Numbered from the stretch's first letter, positions 27,288-38,092 are shown. The stretch: DNA of 46,219 bases from Prevotella sp. (GCA_022641735.1 JALCDQ010000014.1:1-46219); one strand, 5' to 3'. Notes: a model not told the origin generated them from the sequence alone. Translations and numbers: made by a program.

Positions 27288-29753
27288 ATGAAATTATCAG
27301 AACTAAAGACAGGAGAAAAAGGTGTTATCGTCAAGGTAATGGGCCATGGAGGCTTCCGAAAACGCATTGTGGAGATGGGCTTTATTAAAGGAAAGACCGT
27401 GGAAGTGTTGCTTAATGCCCCTTTGCGTGACCCTGTCAAATACAAGATTATGGGTTATGAGGTCTCATTAAGACACAGTGAGGCCGACCGTATTGAGATT
27501 CTTTCGGAAAAAGAAGCTCGTAAACTGAACACCCCAACAGAAGACCTTCTCTCTGAAGTCATTGACTCTGAGGATAACGATGAGCAACCTCTTACCGACA
27601 AGCAGATGGAGGAAGCCGCCCTACGTCAACGCAAGGTCATCAACGTAGCATTAGTAGGCAACCCGAATTGTGGCAAGACTTCGCTCTTCAACTTTGCCTC
27701 CGGAGCCCATGAAAGAGTAGGAAATTATAGCGGCGTGACCGTTGATGCCAAGGTGGGATATGCTGAATTTGAAGGCTATCAGTTTAACTTAACCGACCTT
27801 CCAGGTACTTATTCCCTATCAGCCTACAGCCCCGAGGAGCTCTATGTACGCAAGCAGATTGTGGAAAAAACGCCTGATATTGTCATCAACGTGATTGATA
27901 CGAGCAATCTCGAGCGCAATCTATACCTCACCACGCAACTTATCGACATGCACCTGCGCATGGTTTGTGCCCTAAACATGTTTGATGAGACCGAAAAACG
28001 TGGTGATAATATCGACTATGACAAGCTCGGAGAACTCTTCGGAGTGCCCATGACGCCTACGGTTTTCAAGAATGGACGTGGCATCAAGGAACTTTTCCAC
28101 TCCGTCATCGAGATGTATGAGGGCACCGAAGGCAGTAATCCACACTTCCGCCACATTCATATCAACCACGGACACGAGATAGAAAAGGGTATCAGCGATA
28201 TTCAAGAGCACCTCAAAAAGGTAGAATATTTACGGGAAAACTACTCCACCCGATACCTTGCCATCAAACTTCTCGAGCGTGACAAAGATGTAGAGAACTA
28301 TATCAGTCAGCTTCCTGATGCCAAAGAGATATTTGAGCATCGTGAAGAAGCTGCTGCCCGTGTAAAGGAAGAGACGTTGGAAGACAGCGAAACAGCCATC
28401 ATGGATGCCAAATACGGATTCATACATGGTGCCTTGCAAGAGGCTGCCTATGAGCCAGGGAACAACAAAGACACCTATCAGATAACGCATTGGATTGACC
28501 GGATACTTACCAATAAATACGCTGGTTACCCCATATTCCTGCTCATTTTACTCATTATGTTCACCGCAACTTTCGTCATCGGGCAATATCCGATGGACTG
28601 GATTGGCGCCGCAGTGAACTGGCTTGGTGGCACAATCAGCACCTACATGCCCAACGGACCGATAAAGGATATGCTGGTGGAAGGTGTCATTGGGGGTGTA
28701 GGAGCTGTCATCGTGTTCCTACCACAGATACTCATTCTCTACTTTTTCATCTCTTACATGGAGGATTCCGGCTATATGTCGCGTGCTGCCTTCATCATGG
28801 ATAAGCTGATGCACAAGATGGGTTTGCATGGAAAATCTTTCATTCCACTCATCATGGGATTTGGTTGTAATGTCCCGGCAGTCCTGTCGACACGTACGAT
28901 TGAAAGCCGCCGTTCACGCTTGGTGACAATGCTCATCCTGCCAATGATGAGTTGCTCGGCCCGCTTACCTATTTATATTATGATAACAGGCTCATTCTTT
29001 GCCCTCAGATACCGTTCCCTTATCATGCTCTCACTTTACGTGATAGGCATTCTGATGGCGGTTATCATCAGCCGATTATTTACGAAATTCCTTGTCAAAG
29101 GTGAAGATACGCCTTTCGTAATGGAACTTCCACCCTATCGATTCCCTACGTGGAAGGCCATTATACGCCACACTTGGGAGAAAGGAAAACAATATCTGAA
29201 GAAGATGGGAGGCATCATTCTCGTGGCCAGCATCATCGTTTGGGCACTGGGATATTTCCCCCACAATGAACAACTGACACCGCAAGCACAACAGGAGCAA
29301 AGTTATATTGGCCACATCGGTAAGGCCATAGAGCCCGTTTTCCGTGCTCAAGGCTTCGACTGGAAGCTTGATGTGGGCCTCGTGGCTGGTATCGGAGCAA
29401 AAGAAATTGTAGCTTCCACCATGGGAGTGCTCTATAGCAACAACGAAAACATCACAGAAAACGGGGATGATAACGTGACGGATGGAAAATACGAAACGCT
29501 TCGCAAGGAGATGACTGCTGACCTCGCCAAGGCCAATAACCTGTCGCCACAGGAAGCCAAGCCTGTCGTCACGCTGATAGCCTATTGTTTTCTGCTCTTC
29601 GTTTTGCTCTATTTCCCGTGCATAGCCACGATTGCCGCCATTAAAGGAGAGACCGGCAGTTGGCGTTGGGCACTGTTCGCAGCTGGCTATACCACTGCTT
29701 TGGCATGGGCAGTGAGTGCATTGGTGTTCCGCATCGGACTATTTTTCATCTGA
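27288..29753 (+). CDS. feoB: Ferrous iron transporter, FeoA-FeoB fusion
   Basis: An 821-aa inner-membrane Fe(II) uptake protein. A FeoA (SH3-like) domain covers about 1-75 (MKLSELKTGEKGVIVKVMGHG), then a linker. The G domain has G1 GNPNCGKT (124-131), G3 DLPG (170-173) and G4 NMFDE. The membrane part contains two Gate repeats (GFGCNVPAVLSTRTI and ILPMMSCSARLPIYIM) and about ten TM segments. The frame extends to 27213, but that stretch contains the preceding terminator, so ATG 27288 (after AAAGGAGAGAAG, an unusually good ribosome site for this group) is preferred. sdaA follows after 32 bp. Confidence 0.96.
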   Translation: MKLSELKTGEKGVIVKVMGHGGFRKRIVEMGFIKGKTVEVLLNAPLRDPVKYKIMGYEVSLRHSEADRIEILSEKEARKLNTPTEDLLSEVIDSEDNDEQPLTDKQMEEAALRQRKVINVALVGNPNCGKTSLFNFASGAHERVGNYSGVTVDAKVGYAEFEGYQFNLTDLPGTYSLSAYSPEELYVRKQIVEKTPDIVINVIDTSNLERNLYLTTQLIDMHLRMVCALNMFDETEKRGDNIDYDKLGELFGVPMTPTVFKNGRGIKELFHSVIEMYEGTEGSNPHFRHIHINHGHEIEKGISDIQEHLKKVEYLRENYSTRYLAIKLLERDKDVENYISQLPDAKEIFEHREEAAARVKEETLEDSETAIMDAKYGFIHGALQEAAYEPGNNKDTYQITHWIDRILTNKYAGYPIFLLILLIMFTATFVIGQYPMDWIGAAVNWLGGTISTYMPNGPIKDMLVEGVIGGVGAVIVFLPQILILYFFISYMEDSGYMSRAAFIMDKLMHKMGLHGKSFIPLIMGFGCNVPAVLSTRTIESRRSRLVTMLILPMMSCSARLPIYIMITGSFFALRYRSLIMLSLYVIGILMAVIISRLFTKFLVKGEDTPFVMELPPYRFPTWKAIIRHTWEKGKQYLKKMGGIILVASIIVWALGYFPHNEQLTPQAQQEQSYIGHIGKAIEPVFRAQGFDWKLDVGLVAGIGAKEIVASTMGVLYSNNENITENGDDNVTDGKYETLRKEMTADLAKANNLSPQEAKPVVTLIAYCFLLFVLLYFPCIATIAAIKGETGSWRWALFAAGYTTALAWAVSALVFRIGLFFI

Positions 29754-29785
29754 CAAACAAGAATTTTTGAGATACAGACAATATT

Positions 29786-30985
29786 ATGAAATCGTTAAAA
29801 GAACTATACAGAATCGGGAAAGGGCCATCGTCGAGCCACACCATGGGCCCTCAGAAAGCCGCGCAAATCTATGCGAAGGAGCATCCCGATGCCAAAAGTT
29901 TTGAGGTTACCCTTTATGGTTCATTGGCTGCAACGGGCAAAGGACACATGACCGACGTGGCTATCTGCGAGGTACTGGAGCAAATTGCGCCTACCCGCAT
30001 CTTATGGGAGCCCCATATATTCCTCCCTTTCCACCCCAACGGCATGAAGTTTTCAGCCGATGGAGGCAATGAGTGGACGGTCTACAGTGTAGGAGGCGGT
30101 GCCCTTGCAGAGAACAAAGCAGAGGGCAATCGGTTCAATACACCAGAGGTTTACAGCCTTAATACGCTGACCGAAATTATGAAATGGTGTAAAGATAACG
30201 GGCGTAATTACTGGGAATACGTGGCTGAATGCGAGGCTCCAGACTTCTGGGACTATCTGCAAAAGGCATGGGAAATGATGCAGGAGAGCGTGGAGCGTGG
30301 TCTTAATCATGAAGGCCGGTTGCCCGGGCCGCTGAATCTTGCCCGCAAGGCATCCACTTATTACGTGAAAGCCACGGGTTATAAGCAATCCTTACAGACG
30401 CGCGGGCTTGTCTATGCCTATGCGCTTGCCGTGAGTGAAGAGAACGCTTCAGGCGGAATCATCGTCACTGCGCCTACCTGTGGGTCATGTGGTGTAGTGC
30501 CCGCAGTGCTCTATCATCTCTCAAGAGGCCATAATTTCAGTGATGAGCGCATATTGCATGCCCTTGCTACAGCTGGAATTATCGGCAATGTGGTGAAGCA
30601 AAATGCCTCAATATCAGGCGCCGATGTGGGTTGCCAAGGTGAAGTCGGTGTGGCTTGTGCAATGGCTTCCGCCGCCGCATGTCAGCTCTTTGGAGGCAGT
30701 CCTTCTCAAATAGAATATGCCGCAGAAATGGGATTGGAACACCACCTCGGCATGACCTGTGACCCTGTTTGTGGTCTTGTACAGATACCATGCATAGAGC
30801 GCAATGCCTTTGCAGCCACTCGGGCCCTGGATGCCAATCTGTATGCAGCCTTCTCGGATGGCAACCATCGCGTGAGTTTCGACCGTGTGGTGGAAGTGAT
30901 GAAACAAACCGGCCACGACCTGCCATCACTCTATAAAGAGACCAGCGCAGGCGGTTTAGCCAAAGATTTTCAACAAGAGCCATGA
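29786..30985 (+). CDS. sdaA: L-serine ammonia-lyase (iron-sulfur serine dehydratase)
   Basis: A 399-aa single-chain enzyme converting L-serine to pyruvate and ammonia with a [4Fe-4S] cluster. The beta-type domain comes first (IGKGPSSSHTMGPQKAA, LYGSLAATGKGHMTDVA), then the alpha-type catalytic domain (TAPTCGSCGVVPAVL about 228-242, VGCQGEVGVACAMASAAA, GMTCDPVCGLVQIPCIERN), which supplies cluster cysteines. Length is near normal. It lies between feoAB and a Feo-type Cys-rich gene with a 4-bp overlap (ATGA), tying an oxygen-sensitive iron enzyme to iron uptake. Confidence 0.95.
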   Translation: MKSLKELYRIGKGPSSSHTMGPQKAAQIYAKEHPDAKSFEVTLYGSLAATGKGHMTDVAICEVLEQIAPTRILWEPHIFLPFHPNGMKFSADGGNEWTVYSVGGGALAENKAEGNRFNTPEVYSLNTLTEIMKWCKDNGRNYWEYVAECEAPDFWDYLQKAWEMMQESVERGLNHEGRLPGPLNLARKASTYYVKATGYKQSLQTRGLVYAYALAVSEENASGGIIVTAPTCGSCGVVPAVLYHLSRGHNFSDERILHALATAGIIGNVVKQNASISGADVGCQGEVGVACAMASAAACQLFGGSPSQIEYAAEMGLEHHLGMTCDPVCGLVQIPCIERNAFAATRALDANLYAAFSDGNHRVSFDRVVEVMKQTGHDLPSLYKETSAGGLAKDFQQEP

Positions 30986-31143
30986 CAATACAATACATCC
31001 TGCTGGGTCTTATACTTGCCCTATGCGTCGGCTATGCCGCTTGGCGCATCCATAAAACCATCAAACAGAATCTGCGATGCCGCAATTATGGTTGTGGAGG
31101 ATGTGCTTTCTATGAGAAATGCACTAAGACAAGAAAAAAGTAA
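30982..31143 (+). CDS. FeoB-associated Cys-rich membrane protein (53 aa)
   Basis: A small protein that is easy to miss: one TM helix (IQYILLGLILALCVGYAAWRI, about 3-23), then a basic stretch and a cysteine-rich tail (RCRNYGCGGCAFYEKCTK: Cys33, Cys38, Cys41, Cys47). This matches the short Cys-rich membrane proteins linked to FeoB, thought to help handle ferrous iron. Start ATG 30982 overlaps the sdaA stop. It is the last gene of the feoAB-sdaA unit; the tRNA-Cys promoter begins 8 bp after it. Confidence 0.85.
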   Translation: MTIQYILLGLILALCVGYAAWRIHKTIKQNLRCRNYGCGGCAFYEKCTKTRKK

Positions 31144-31151
31144 GCTGAAAA

Positions 31152-31183
31152 TTTGCAAGATAAGATAATTTCCGTTATCTTTG
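31152..31183 (+). promoter_or_regulatory. Promoter of tRNA-Cys
   Basis: TTTG (31152-31155), 20 nt, TATCTTTG (31176-31183), followed by CATCC. The mature tRNA starts 28 nt after the box. Confidence 0.85.
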
Positions 31184-31210
31184 CATCCACAAATCCTAAT
31201 TAAGGCACTT

Positions 31211-31281
31211 GGTACCTTGTCCGAACGGTTAGGTAACGGTCTGCAAAACCGTTCAAAGCGGTTCGACTCCGCTAGGTACCT
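31211..31281 (+). tRNA. tRNA-Cys (GCA)
   Basis: A 71-nt cloverleaf: acceptor GGTACCT pairs with AGGTACC, anticodon arm ACGGT-CTGCAAA-ACCGT (anticodon GCA), T arm AGCGG-TTCGACT-CCGCT, discriminator T. CCA is not encoded. It has its own promoter and terminator. Confidence 0.95.
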
Positions 31282-31287
31282 CATTTA

Positions 31288-31332
31288 AAGAATCTGCAAT
31301 TTGCTTCACAGCCTATTGCGGGTTCTTTTTTT
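31288..31332 (+). terminator. Terminator of tRNA-Cys
   Basis: AAGAATCTGCAAT (31288-31300) pairs with ATTGCGGGTTCTT (31315-31327) with two mismatched or wobble positions, followed by T5. Confidence 0.75.
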
Positions 31333-31467
31333 CATTGCAATGCTCATCTTTGAAGTGCAAGTAGGGCATCTTCTCGAGAATGAAAAATATTGCCCTTTCC
31401 TACTAGGAATCAGAGACATCAAAGGACTCTGAAGACTCTGAGTTTTCAATAGTTATTTCTTCAAATT

Positions 31468-31552
31468 GTAAAAGGTAACCTTTTACGAGGTAAACAATGA
31501 CTGTTTACACTCCTTCTAACGATTGTTTACAAGGTAAAAGACCGTTGTTTAC
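31468..31552. repeat. 22-nt palindromic tandem array E (4 units)
   Basis: Four 19-nt units start at 31468, 31490, 31512 and 31534, with spacers GAG, ACT and AAG. Unit 1, GTAAAAGGTAACCTTTTAC, is a perfect odd palindrome. Unit 3 has the odd left arm CCTTCTAA, as in array A. The array lies between the tRNA terminator and the end of the converging LuxR-type gene. The remainder of the 31333-31587 gap shows nothing else I can name. Confidence 0.9.
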
Positions 31553-31587
31553 AATGCACGTTGATAACGCCTGAATATTAGGTGGTT

Positions 31588-32187
31588 TCAGATTTTGTTG
31601 ATATCCACATATCCGTGCATGACGGCATATATGGTCAAGGCGGATACACTCTTGATTCCTAATTTCTCGATGATGTTCTTCCGATGGGTAATCACTGTGG
31701 TCAAGCCGATATTCAACTGGTCGGCTATCTCCTTATTGATATACCCTTGGGCAAGCAGCGAAAGCACTTCCACCTCCCTGTCAGACAGCATTTTCTTCTG
31801 TAAAGCTTTCGGCATAGGCGGCAAATTCTTGCCCTGAGCATGGGCATGTTGCTCCAACATCAGGATGGAACGTATCAGTTTCTCCTCGGGAACATTAATG
31901 GGAATGCAGTGGAAATCGCTCAACTGCGAGTTAGGGTCACTCGAATTGGTGAGCACAATGGTCTTGTGTCGGCGCTCAAGAAAGAAGTTCCGGTTCTCAA
32001 GAACTATGTTCACAGCCACGAAATAATGGAAATAAGTATCGGAATCATGGGCCATCAGCTCTGCCAAAGAGCCAAAAGTGTCGGCAGCCATAATAGGTAT
32101 TACATCCTGTAATATCTGCTTCATTCCAATTAAAGCTAATGTATTGGAATCGATAATGGCAATATGTGGCCTATGGTCTTGATTCAT
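31588..32187 (-). CDS. LuxR-type regulator with a degenerate receiver domain
   Basis: A 199-aa protein laid out like a NarL/FixJ response regulator. The C-terminal HTH is canonical (about 134-189: LSDREVEVLSLLAQGYINKEIADQLNIGLTTVITHRKNIIEKLGIKS). The N-terminal part keeps Asp13 (IAIIDSN), but the phospho-acceptor position reads VAVNIVLEN (Asn60) and the switch Thr/Lys region reads VLTNSSDP...IPINVP, so phosphorylation is unlikely. It is 30 bp downstream of nrdG on the same strand but has its own -7 box at 32209-32216. It may act as a constitutive or ligand-controlled activator. Confidence 0.85.
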   Translation of the reverse strand: MNQDHRPHIAIIDSNTLALIGMKQILQDVIPIMAADTFGSLAELMAHDSDTYFHYFVAVNIVLENRNFFLERRHKTIVLTNSSDPNSQLSDFHCIPINVPEEKLIRSILMLEQHAHAQGKNLPPMPKALQKKMLSDREVEVLSLLAQGYINKEIADQLNIGLTTVITHRKNIIEKLGIKSVSALTIYAVMHGYVDINKI

Positions 32188-32208
32188 TTCTCTGTCTAAA
32201 CTCTGCTA

Positions 32209-32216
32209 CAAAGGTA
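32209..32216 (-). promoter_or_regulatory. -7 promoter box for the LuxR-type gene
   Basis: TACCTTTG on the minus strand in the 30-bp gap after nrdG. The -33 element would lie in the nrdG end and is not clear. Confidence 0.45.
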
Positions 32217-32217
32217 A

Positions 32218-32685
32218 TTATTTTTTCCAAAAACGAGCAGTAATATCCATAAATTTATTATCCTCGAACCGTTTATAGAGCCGCTGATTGGTTGTTTTAC
32301 GGTTCAAAGGACCTAAATGGGCGATGTAAGGACCTATCTTTATATAGTCGAAATCGGCCTTCTGCACACCCGAAGGAATACGCAAACGACCACTATACCA
32401 ACCGACTTTGAACTTCGGATGAGCGGTGTGCAGATAGCGCGCAAGCGTGTTCACATAGAGCGGTTCGGCATCTCCACCCATGAAGCAGATGCACGTGATG
32501 TTGGCTCCGAACTCTTGAACAAAGTTATCGAGAACCTGCGTTGTGAGCAAATTCCCGATATCTTCCCAGAGAAAACGACTGTGGCAACCCGGACAATGAC
32601 AAGGGCAGTTGCTGATGTTGACAGCCAATGTCACCTCATCGGGTATCTCTTGGAATACTACTCCCGTGTTTACATATTTAAGCAT
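32218..32685 (-). CDS. nrdG: Anaerobic ribonucleotide reductase activating protein
   Basis: A 155-aa radical-SAM activase. The cluster motif is Cys27-x3-Cys31-x2-Cys34 within ISNCPCHCPGCHSRFLW, followed by the glycine-rich FMGGDAE for SAM binding. It makes the glycyl radical on NrdD. It overlaps nrdD by 8 bp, giving coupled translation. Confidence 0.95.
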   Translation of the reverse strand: MLKYVNTGVVFQEIPDEVTLAVNISNCPCHCPGCHSRFLWEDIGNLLTTQVLDNFVQEFGANITCICFMGGDAEPLYVNTLARYLHTAHPKFKVGWYSGRLRIPSGVQKADFDYIKIGPYIAHLGPLNRKTTNQRLYKRFEDNKFMDITARFWKK

Positions 32686-34813
32686 GGTCCTTGTCCACCA
32701 GCTCGAAACCTACTGTTGGCACGGTATACTTATCCTTATCAGCATAGAAACGACGATGTTCTTCCTCCTGACGAGCCTGAGAGAAGTTGCTTACACGCTT
32801 CAGATAGCCGATAATACGTGTCAGATAGTCCACATTTTTGCTATGGCAGACCGGGCATTCCTTCAAATATCGCTTATCGATATGCCCGCAATCATTGCAT
32901 ACAGTGTTAGGAACATTGTAAGTAAAATAGTTACATCCCTCCTTTGCTGCTACCTTGAAGAGCTGTCGATACTGAGCTTTTGTCAGGTGTTCTTCCAAGT
33001 TCATGTGGAGTGCAGAACCACCTGTGAGGTGCTCAATGTAAGGTGCACCATGGAGTTTAAACTTATCAATAATGGTCAAAGAATCGTCTTCCACCACATA
33101 GAAATAGCTGTTATAGCAGTCACGTGGTACGAAATAGCCATCTTCCCTATCCCACTTTGCATGCTTGACACCTACGTTTTCAGCCGGAATCATCTCACAA
33201 TTGAAGAGCACATCCTTAGTGCGATACTGCTTGTTGTACTTCTCCACAAGGCCTAAAACTGTCTGCACAAACTTCAGATAATCAGGGTTATCGGTAATCT
33301 GAAGGCCCATAAACTCGGCTGCTTCTACCAATCCATTGACGCCAATGGTAAGATATTGACGGCCAAGATTGATATATCCGGCGTCAAACAGCGGCAACAT
33401 ACCGTGCTTTTGCAGTTCTTTCAGGTTCTCATTATAGGCAAGTTGCACCTTATGGCACAGTTCTATAATCTGTGAAAGGTATTCTTTATAGTTCAATTTA
33501 TGATTCACTGCATACTGGATACAACGGTTCAGATTAATGGTTAGAACGCTCTTTGAGCCCGTAGAAACTCCTCCTGCACCGAGCGTATAACTGAATCCGT
33601 TGTCCTGAATCTCATTGCGAAGGCGGCAACAAGAACTCAAACTGTCGGCGTTATCACTAATGTAAGTGAAGAAACTATGCCCTTCGGCATACATCTCAGA
33701 CGCAAAATCAGCCCACTCTTTGTCCTTGCAATCGCCATTCTCAGTAAGTAAAGCCATCGTTTCCACTGGGAAAGTGAGCACTGCAGAGGTACGTTCATGG
33801 TTAAACCACTTCATGAATCGCTTCTGAAGCCATGACAATCCATCCCAATCAGGCTGGCTTCCATCCGGGAAGAAGAAGTTTCCGAAGAGGCTATCGAAGT
33901 AATATTTGTCGTAATAAGAGATGTTCCAGAACACCGCTTGATAGTTTCTTGCGCCCGTAGGTTGATTCAAAGAGTAGACGATTTGCTCAAAGCAATCGGT
34001 GATAACCTTATCCAGCGTGCGCTTACGCAGTGACAAATCCACCACCTCATCGGCTCTCGTATAGTAGTCTTTGCCGTATTCCTTCTGGATAAAATAATTC
34101 ATATACATCAGGAATTCAGGAGTTGCGCAAGCACCCGAAAGCATTGAACTCACCATGAACACCATATTAATAAAGCCTCCACAGAAAGACTTGAGGTTGG
34201 TGGGAGCCGTTGAATTGCCACCAATGGATGACGTTCCACCAATCAACCACGGATACATAGTGATGGAAGCGCAATAGTTAGCCAGCGAAGTCTCATCATT
34301 TTTGTAGATAAAATGATGCAGAAGCTTGTCTATATATTCGTCCGCCAGCTCCTTGCCATACATCTTTTTGATTCTATCCGTTAACAGTTTACGGTTCAAA
34401 CGAATGAAACTTGCCTTCGGAAGTTCACCTATTAAAGTTGCTATATTTTTATGTTCTACATTCGCATTGGCGTCATATTTTGAACCGGAGGCTGCATTCG
34501 TGGCATCCATATAGTCAGCTAAAAAGTTCAACTTCTCCAATGTTTCGCGGTCTTCCGTATGTTGCTGGCGATATAACATAAAGGACTTAGCCACCTTATA
34601 ATAACCTTCTCGCATCAGAGCCTCTTCTACTTGGTTCTGGATATCCTCTACTTTGATGTCATTATATATGTCTAAATGACTGAGAATCTTAGAGATACTG
34701 CCCAAATCAATAGGTTGTTTGACCGATGTAAATGCCTTAAGGATGGCATTCATAATCTTGTCGAGAGAAAAGCTGTCTTTCGAGCCATCCCTCTTTGTGA
34801 TGGTAAAGTTCAT
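32678..34813 (-). CDS. nrdD: Anaerobic (class III) ribonucleoside-triphosphate reductase
   Basis: About 711 aa. An N-terminal ATP-cone (TITKRDGSKDSFSLDKIMNAILKAF, about 1-95) controls overall activity. The ten-stranded barrel follows, with the active-site region around NLKSFCGGFINMVFMVSSMLSGACATPEF. The C-terminal zinc site is CNDCG...CPVCHS and the radical glycine is in RIIGYLKRV, 43 residues from the end. ATG 34813 (MNFTITKRDG) is preferred; ATG 34822 would add three residues. The gene reduces ribonucleotides under anoxia, using NrdG. Confidence 0.96.
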   Translation of the reverse strand: MNFTITKRDGSKDSFSLDKIMNAILKAFTSVKQPIDLGSISKILSHLDIYNDIKVEDIQNQVEEALMREGYYKVAKSFMLYRQQHTEDRETLEKLNFLADYMDATNAASGSKYDANANVEHKNIATLIGELPKASFIRLNRKLLTDRIKKMYGKELADEYIDKLLHHFIYKNDETSLANYCASITMYPWLIGGTSSIGGNSTAPTNLKSFCGGFINMVFMVSSMLSGACATPEFLMYMNYFIQKEYGKDYYTRADEVVDLSLRKRTLDKVITDCFEQIVYSLNQPTGARNYQAVFWNISYYDKYYFDSLFGNFFFPDGSQPDWDGLSWLQKRFMKWFNHERTSAVLTFPVETMALLTENGDCKDKEWADFASEMYAEGHSFFTYISDNADSLSSCCRLRNEIQDNGFSYTLGAGGVSTGSKSVLTINLNRCIQYAVNHKLNYKEYLSQIIELCHKVQLAYNENLKELQKHGMLPLFDAGYINLGRQYLTIGVNGLVEAAEFMGLQITDNPDYLKFVQTVLGLVEKYNKQYRTKDVLFNCEMIPAENVGVKHAKWDREDGYFVPRDCYNSYFYVVEDDSLTIIDKFKLHGAPYIEHLTGGSALHMNLEEHLTKAQYRQLFKVAAKEGCNYFTYNVPNTVCNDCGHIDKRYLKECPVCHSKNVDYLTRIIGYLKRVSNFSQARQEEEHRRFYADKDKYTVPTVGFELVDKDHA

Positions 34814-34943
34814 TATTTCCATTTCTATTATTCGTTTGGGAAAACTTTTTAAGACTCAATTAATCAAAAGTTATCTGTTTTGGAAAACTTTTCTTTGAAA
34901 TCATGGTTAGTAAGTTTCCTTTTTAGTTTATTTGTTTCGGGCA

Positions 34944-34951
34944 CAAAGATA
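34944..34951 (-). promoter_or_regulatory. -7 promoter box for nrdDG, with a long leader
   Basis: TATCTTTG on the minus strand; the predicted leader is about 125 nt. The nearest upstream TTTG is 23 nt away, slightly long. Within the leader, two copies of a GGAAAACTTTT-type motif lie at 34835-34850 and 34878-34893 (plus-strand coordinates), a possible control site. Between the box and array F (34952-35185) I see AT-rich DNA and nothing else. Confidence 0.5.
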
Positions 34952-35185
34952 ATATAAAAAGCAATACTTTCTATCAAATATAGCCAATAAAATGTCGATT
35001 TTTACATTATTTAACGACAAGGAAATCGAAAATCTACAGCCACTTCCAATTAAACGTTTTGCTTCTTTACTGATATTCATTCATTTATGTTTTGCGTAAT
35101 TTGGACGATTCAATATTTTGCTTAAAATATGAAACTGGAAACGCTTCCGACACTGTCAGATTTCTAAAAGATAATTATCAGTAAT

Positions 35186-35314
35186 GTAAAAGGTAGCTTT
35201 TTACAGGGTAAAAGGTAGCTTTTTACAGGGTAAAAGGTAACTTTTTATAAGGTAAAAGGTAGCTTTTTACAAGGTAAAAGGTAGCTTTTTACAAGGTAAT
35301 CAACGATTGTTTAC
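35186..35314. repeat. 22-nt palindromic tandem array F (6 units)
   Basis: Six 19-nt units start every 22 nt from 35186 to 35296. Units 1, 2, 4 and 5 are identical (GTAAAAGGTAGCTTTTTAC); unit 3 differs at two positions; unit 6 (GTAATCAACGATTGTTTAC) is of the other type. Spacers are AGG, AGG, AAG, AAG, AAG. It lies between the nrdD promoter and the small-RNA promoter. Confidence 0.95.
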
Positions 35315-35439
35315 AAAACAGCTGCTATCGATTGATGGCTTCATCATTTCTCAAAGACTAATCGATAAAACGCTGATTGGAAATTGGAAAATACTTGTTA
35401 AATTTCAAGACTGCAATCGGTTGAAAAGATAATAATTGT

Positions 35440-35455
35440 AAAAATTGCAATTTTT
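35440..35455. promoter_or_regulatory. 16-bp perfect palindrome upstream of the small-RNA promoter
   Basis: AAAAATTGCAATTTTT, ending 12 nt before the -33 element at 35468. Placement suits an activator site, but AT-rich palindromes can arise by chance. Confidence 0.3.
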
Positions 35456-35467
35456 ATTCATAAAATA

Positions 35468-35499
35468 TTTGGTGCGAATTGAAAATTGTAATACCTTTG
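35468..35499 (+). promoter_or_regulatory. Strong promoter of a candidate small RNA
   Basis: TTTG (35468-35471), 20 nt, TACCTTTG (35492-35499), followed by CATCG. It is as good a match as the rRNA and tRNA promoters here, yet no plus-strand gene follows. Confidence 0.85.
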
Positions 35500-35502
35500 C
35501 AT

Positions 35503-35574
35503 CGTGTTTTTCATGGTATTAGATTATTAAGGTTTAGAAAGATTGGTTGTCGTGAGACAACCAATTTTTGTTTT
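35503..35574 (+). ncRNA. Candidate small RNA of about 70 nt
   Basis: Transcription from the promoter at 35468-35499 would start near 35503 and end at a textbook terminator (35543-35574) about 70 nt later. The interval has no reading frame longer than five codons (ATG at 35513) and the next plus-strand gene is none. The 5' half is AU-rich and looks single-stranded (GGTATTAGATTATTAAGG), which would suit base-pairing to targets. I do not assign a named RNA family. It might alternatively be the leader remnant of a lost gene. Confidence 0.6.
35543..35574 (+). terminator. Terminator of the candidate small RNA
   Basis: TTGGTTGTC (35543-35551), tetraloop GTGA, GACAACCAA (35556-35564), then TTTTTGTTTT. 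In the other direction the hairpin could also end the converging esterase transcript. Confidence 0.9.
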
Positions 35575-35615
35575 ATAGCCTTCCTAAAGTATCCATGTGC
35601 AACACGACACCTTAT

Positions 35616-38092
<2,477 letters not shown>

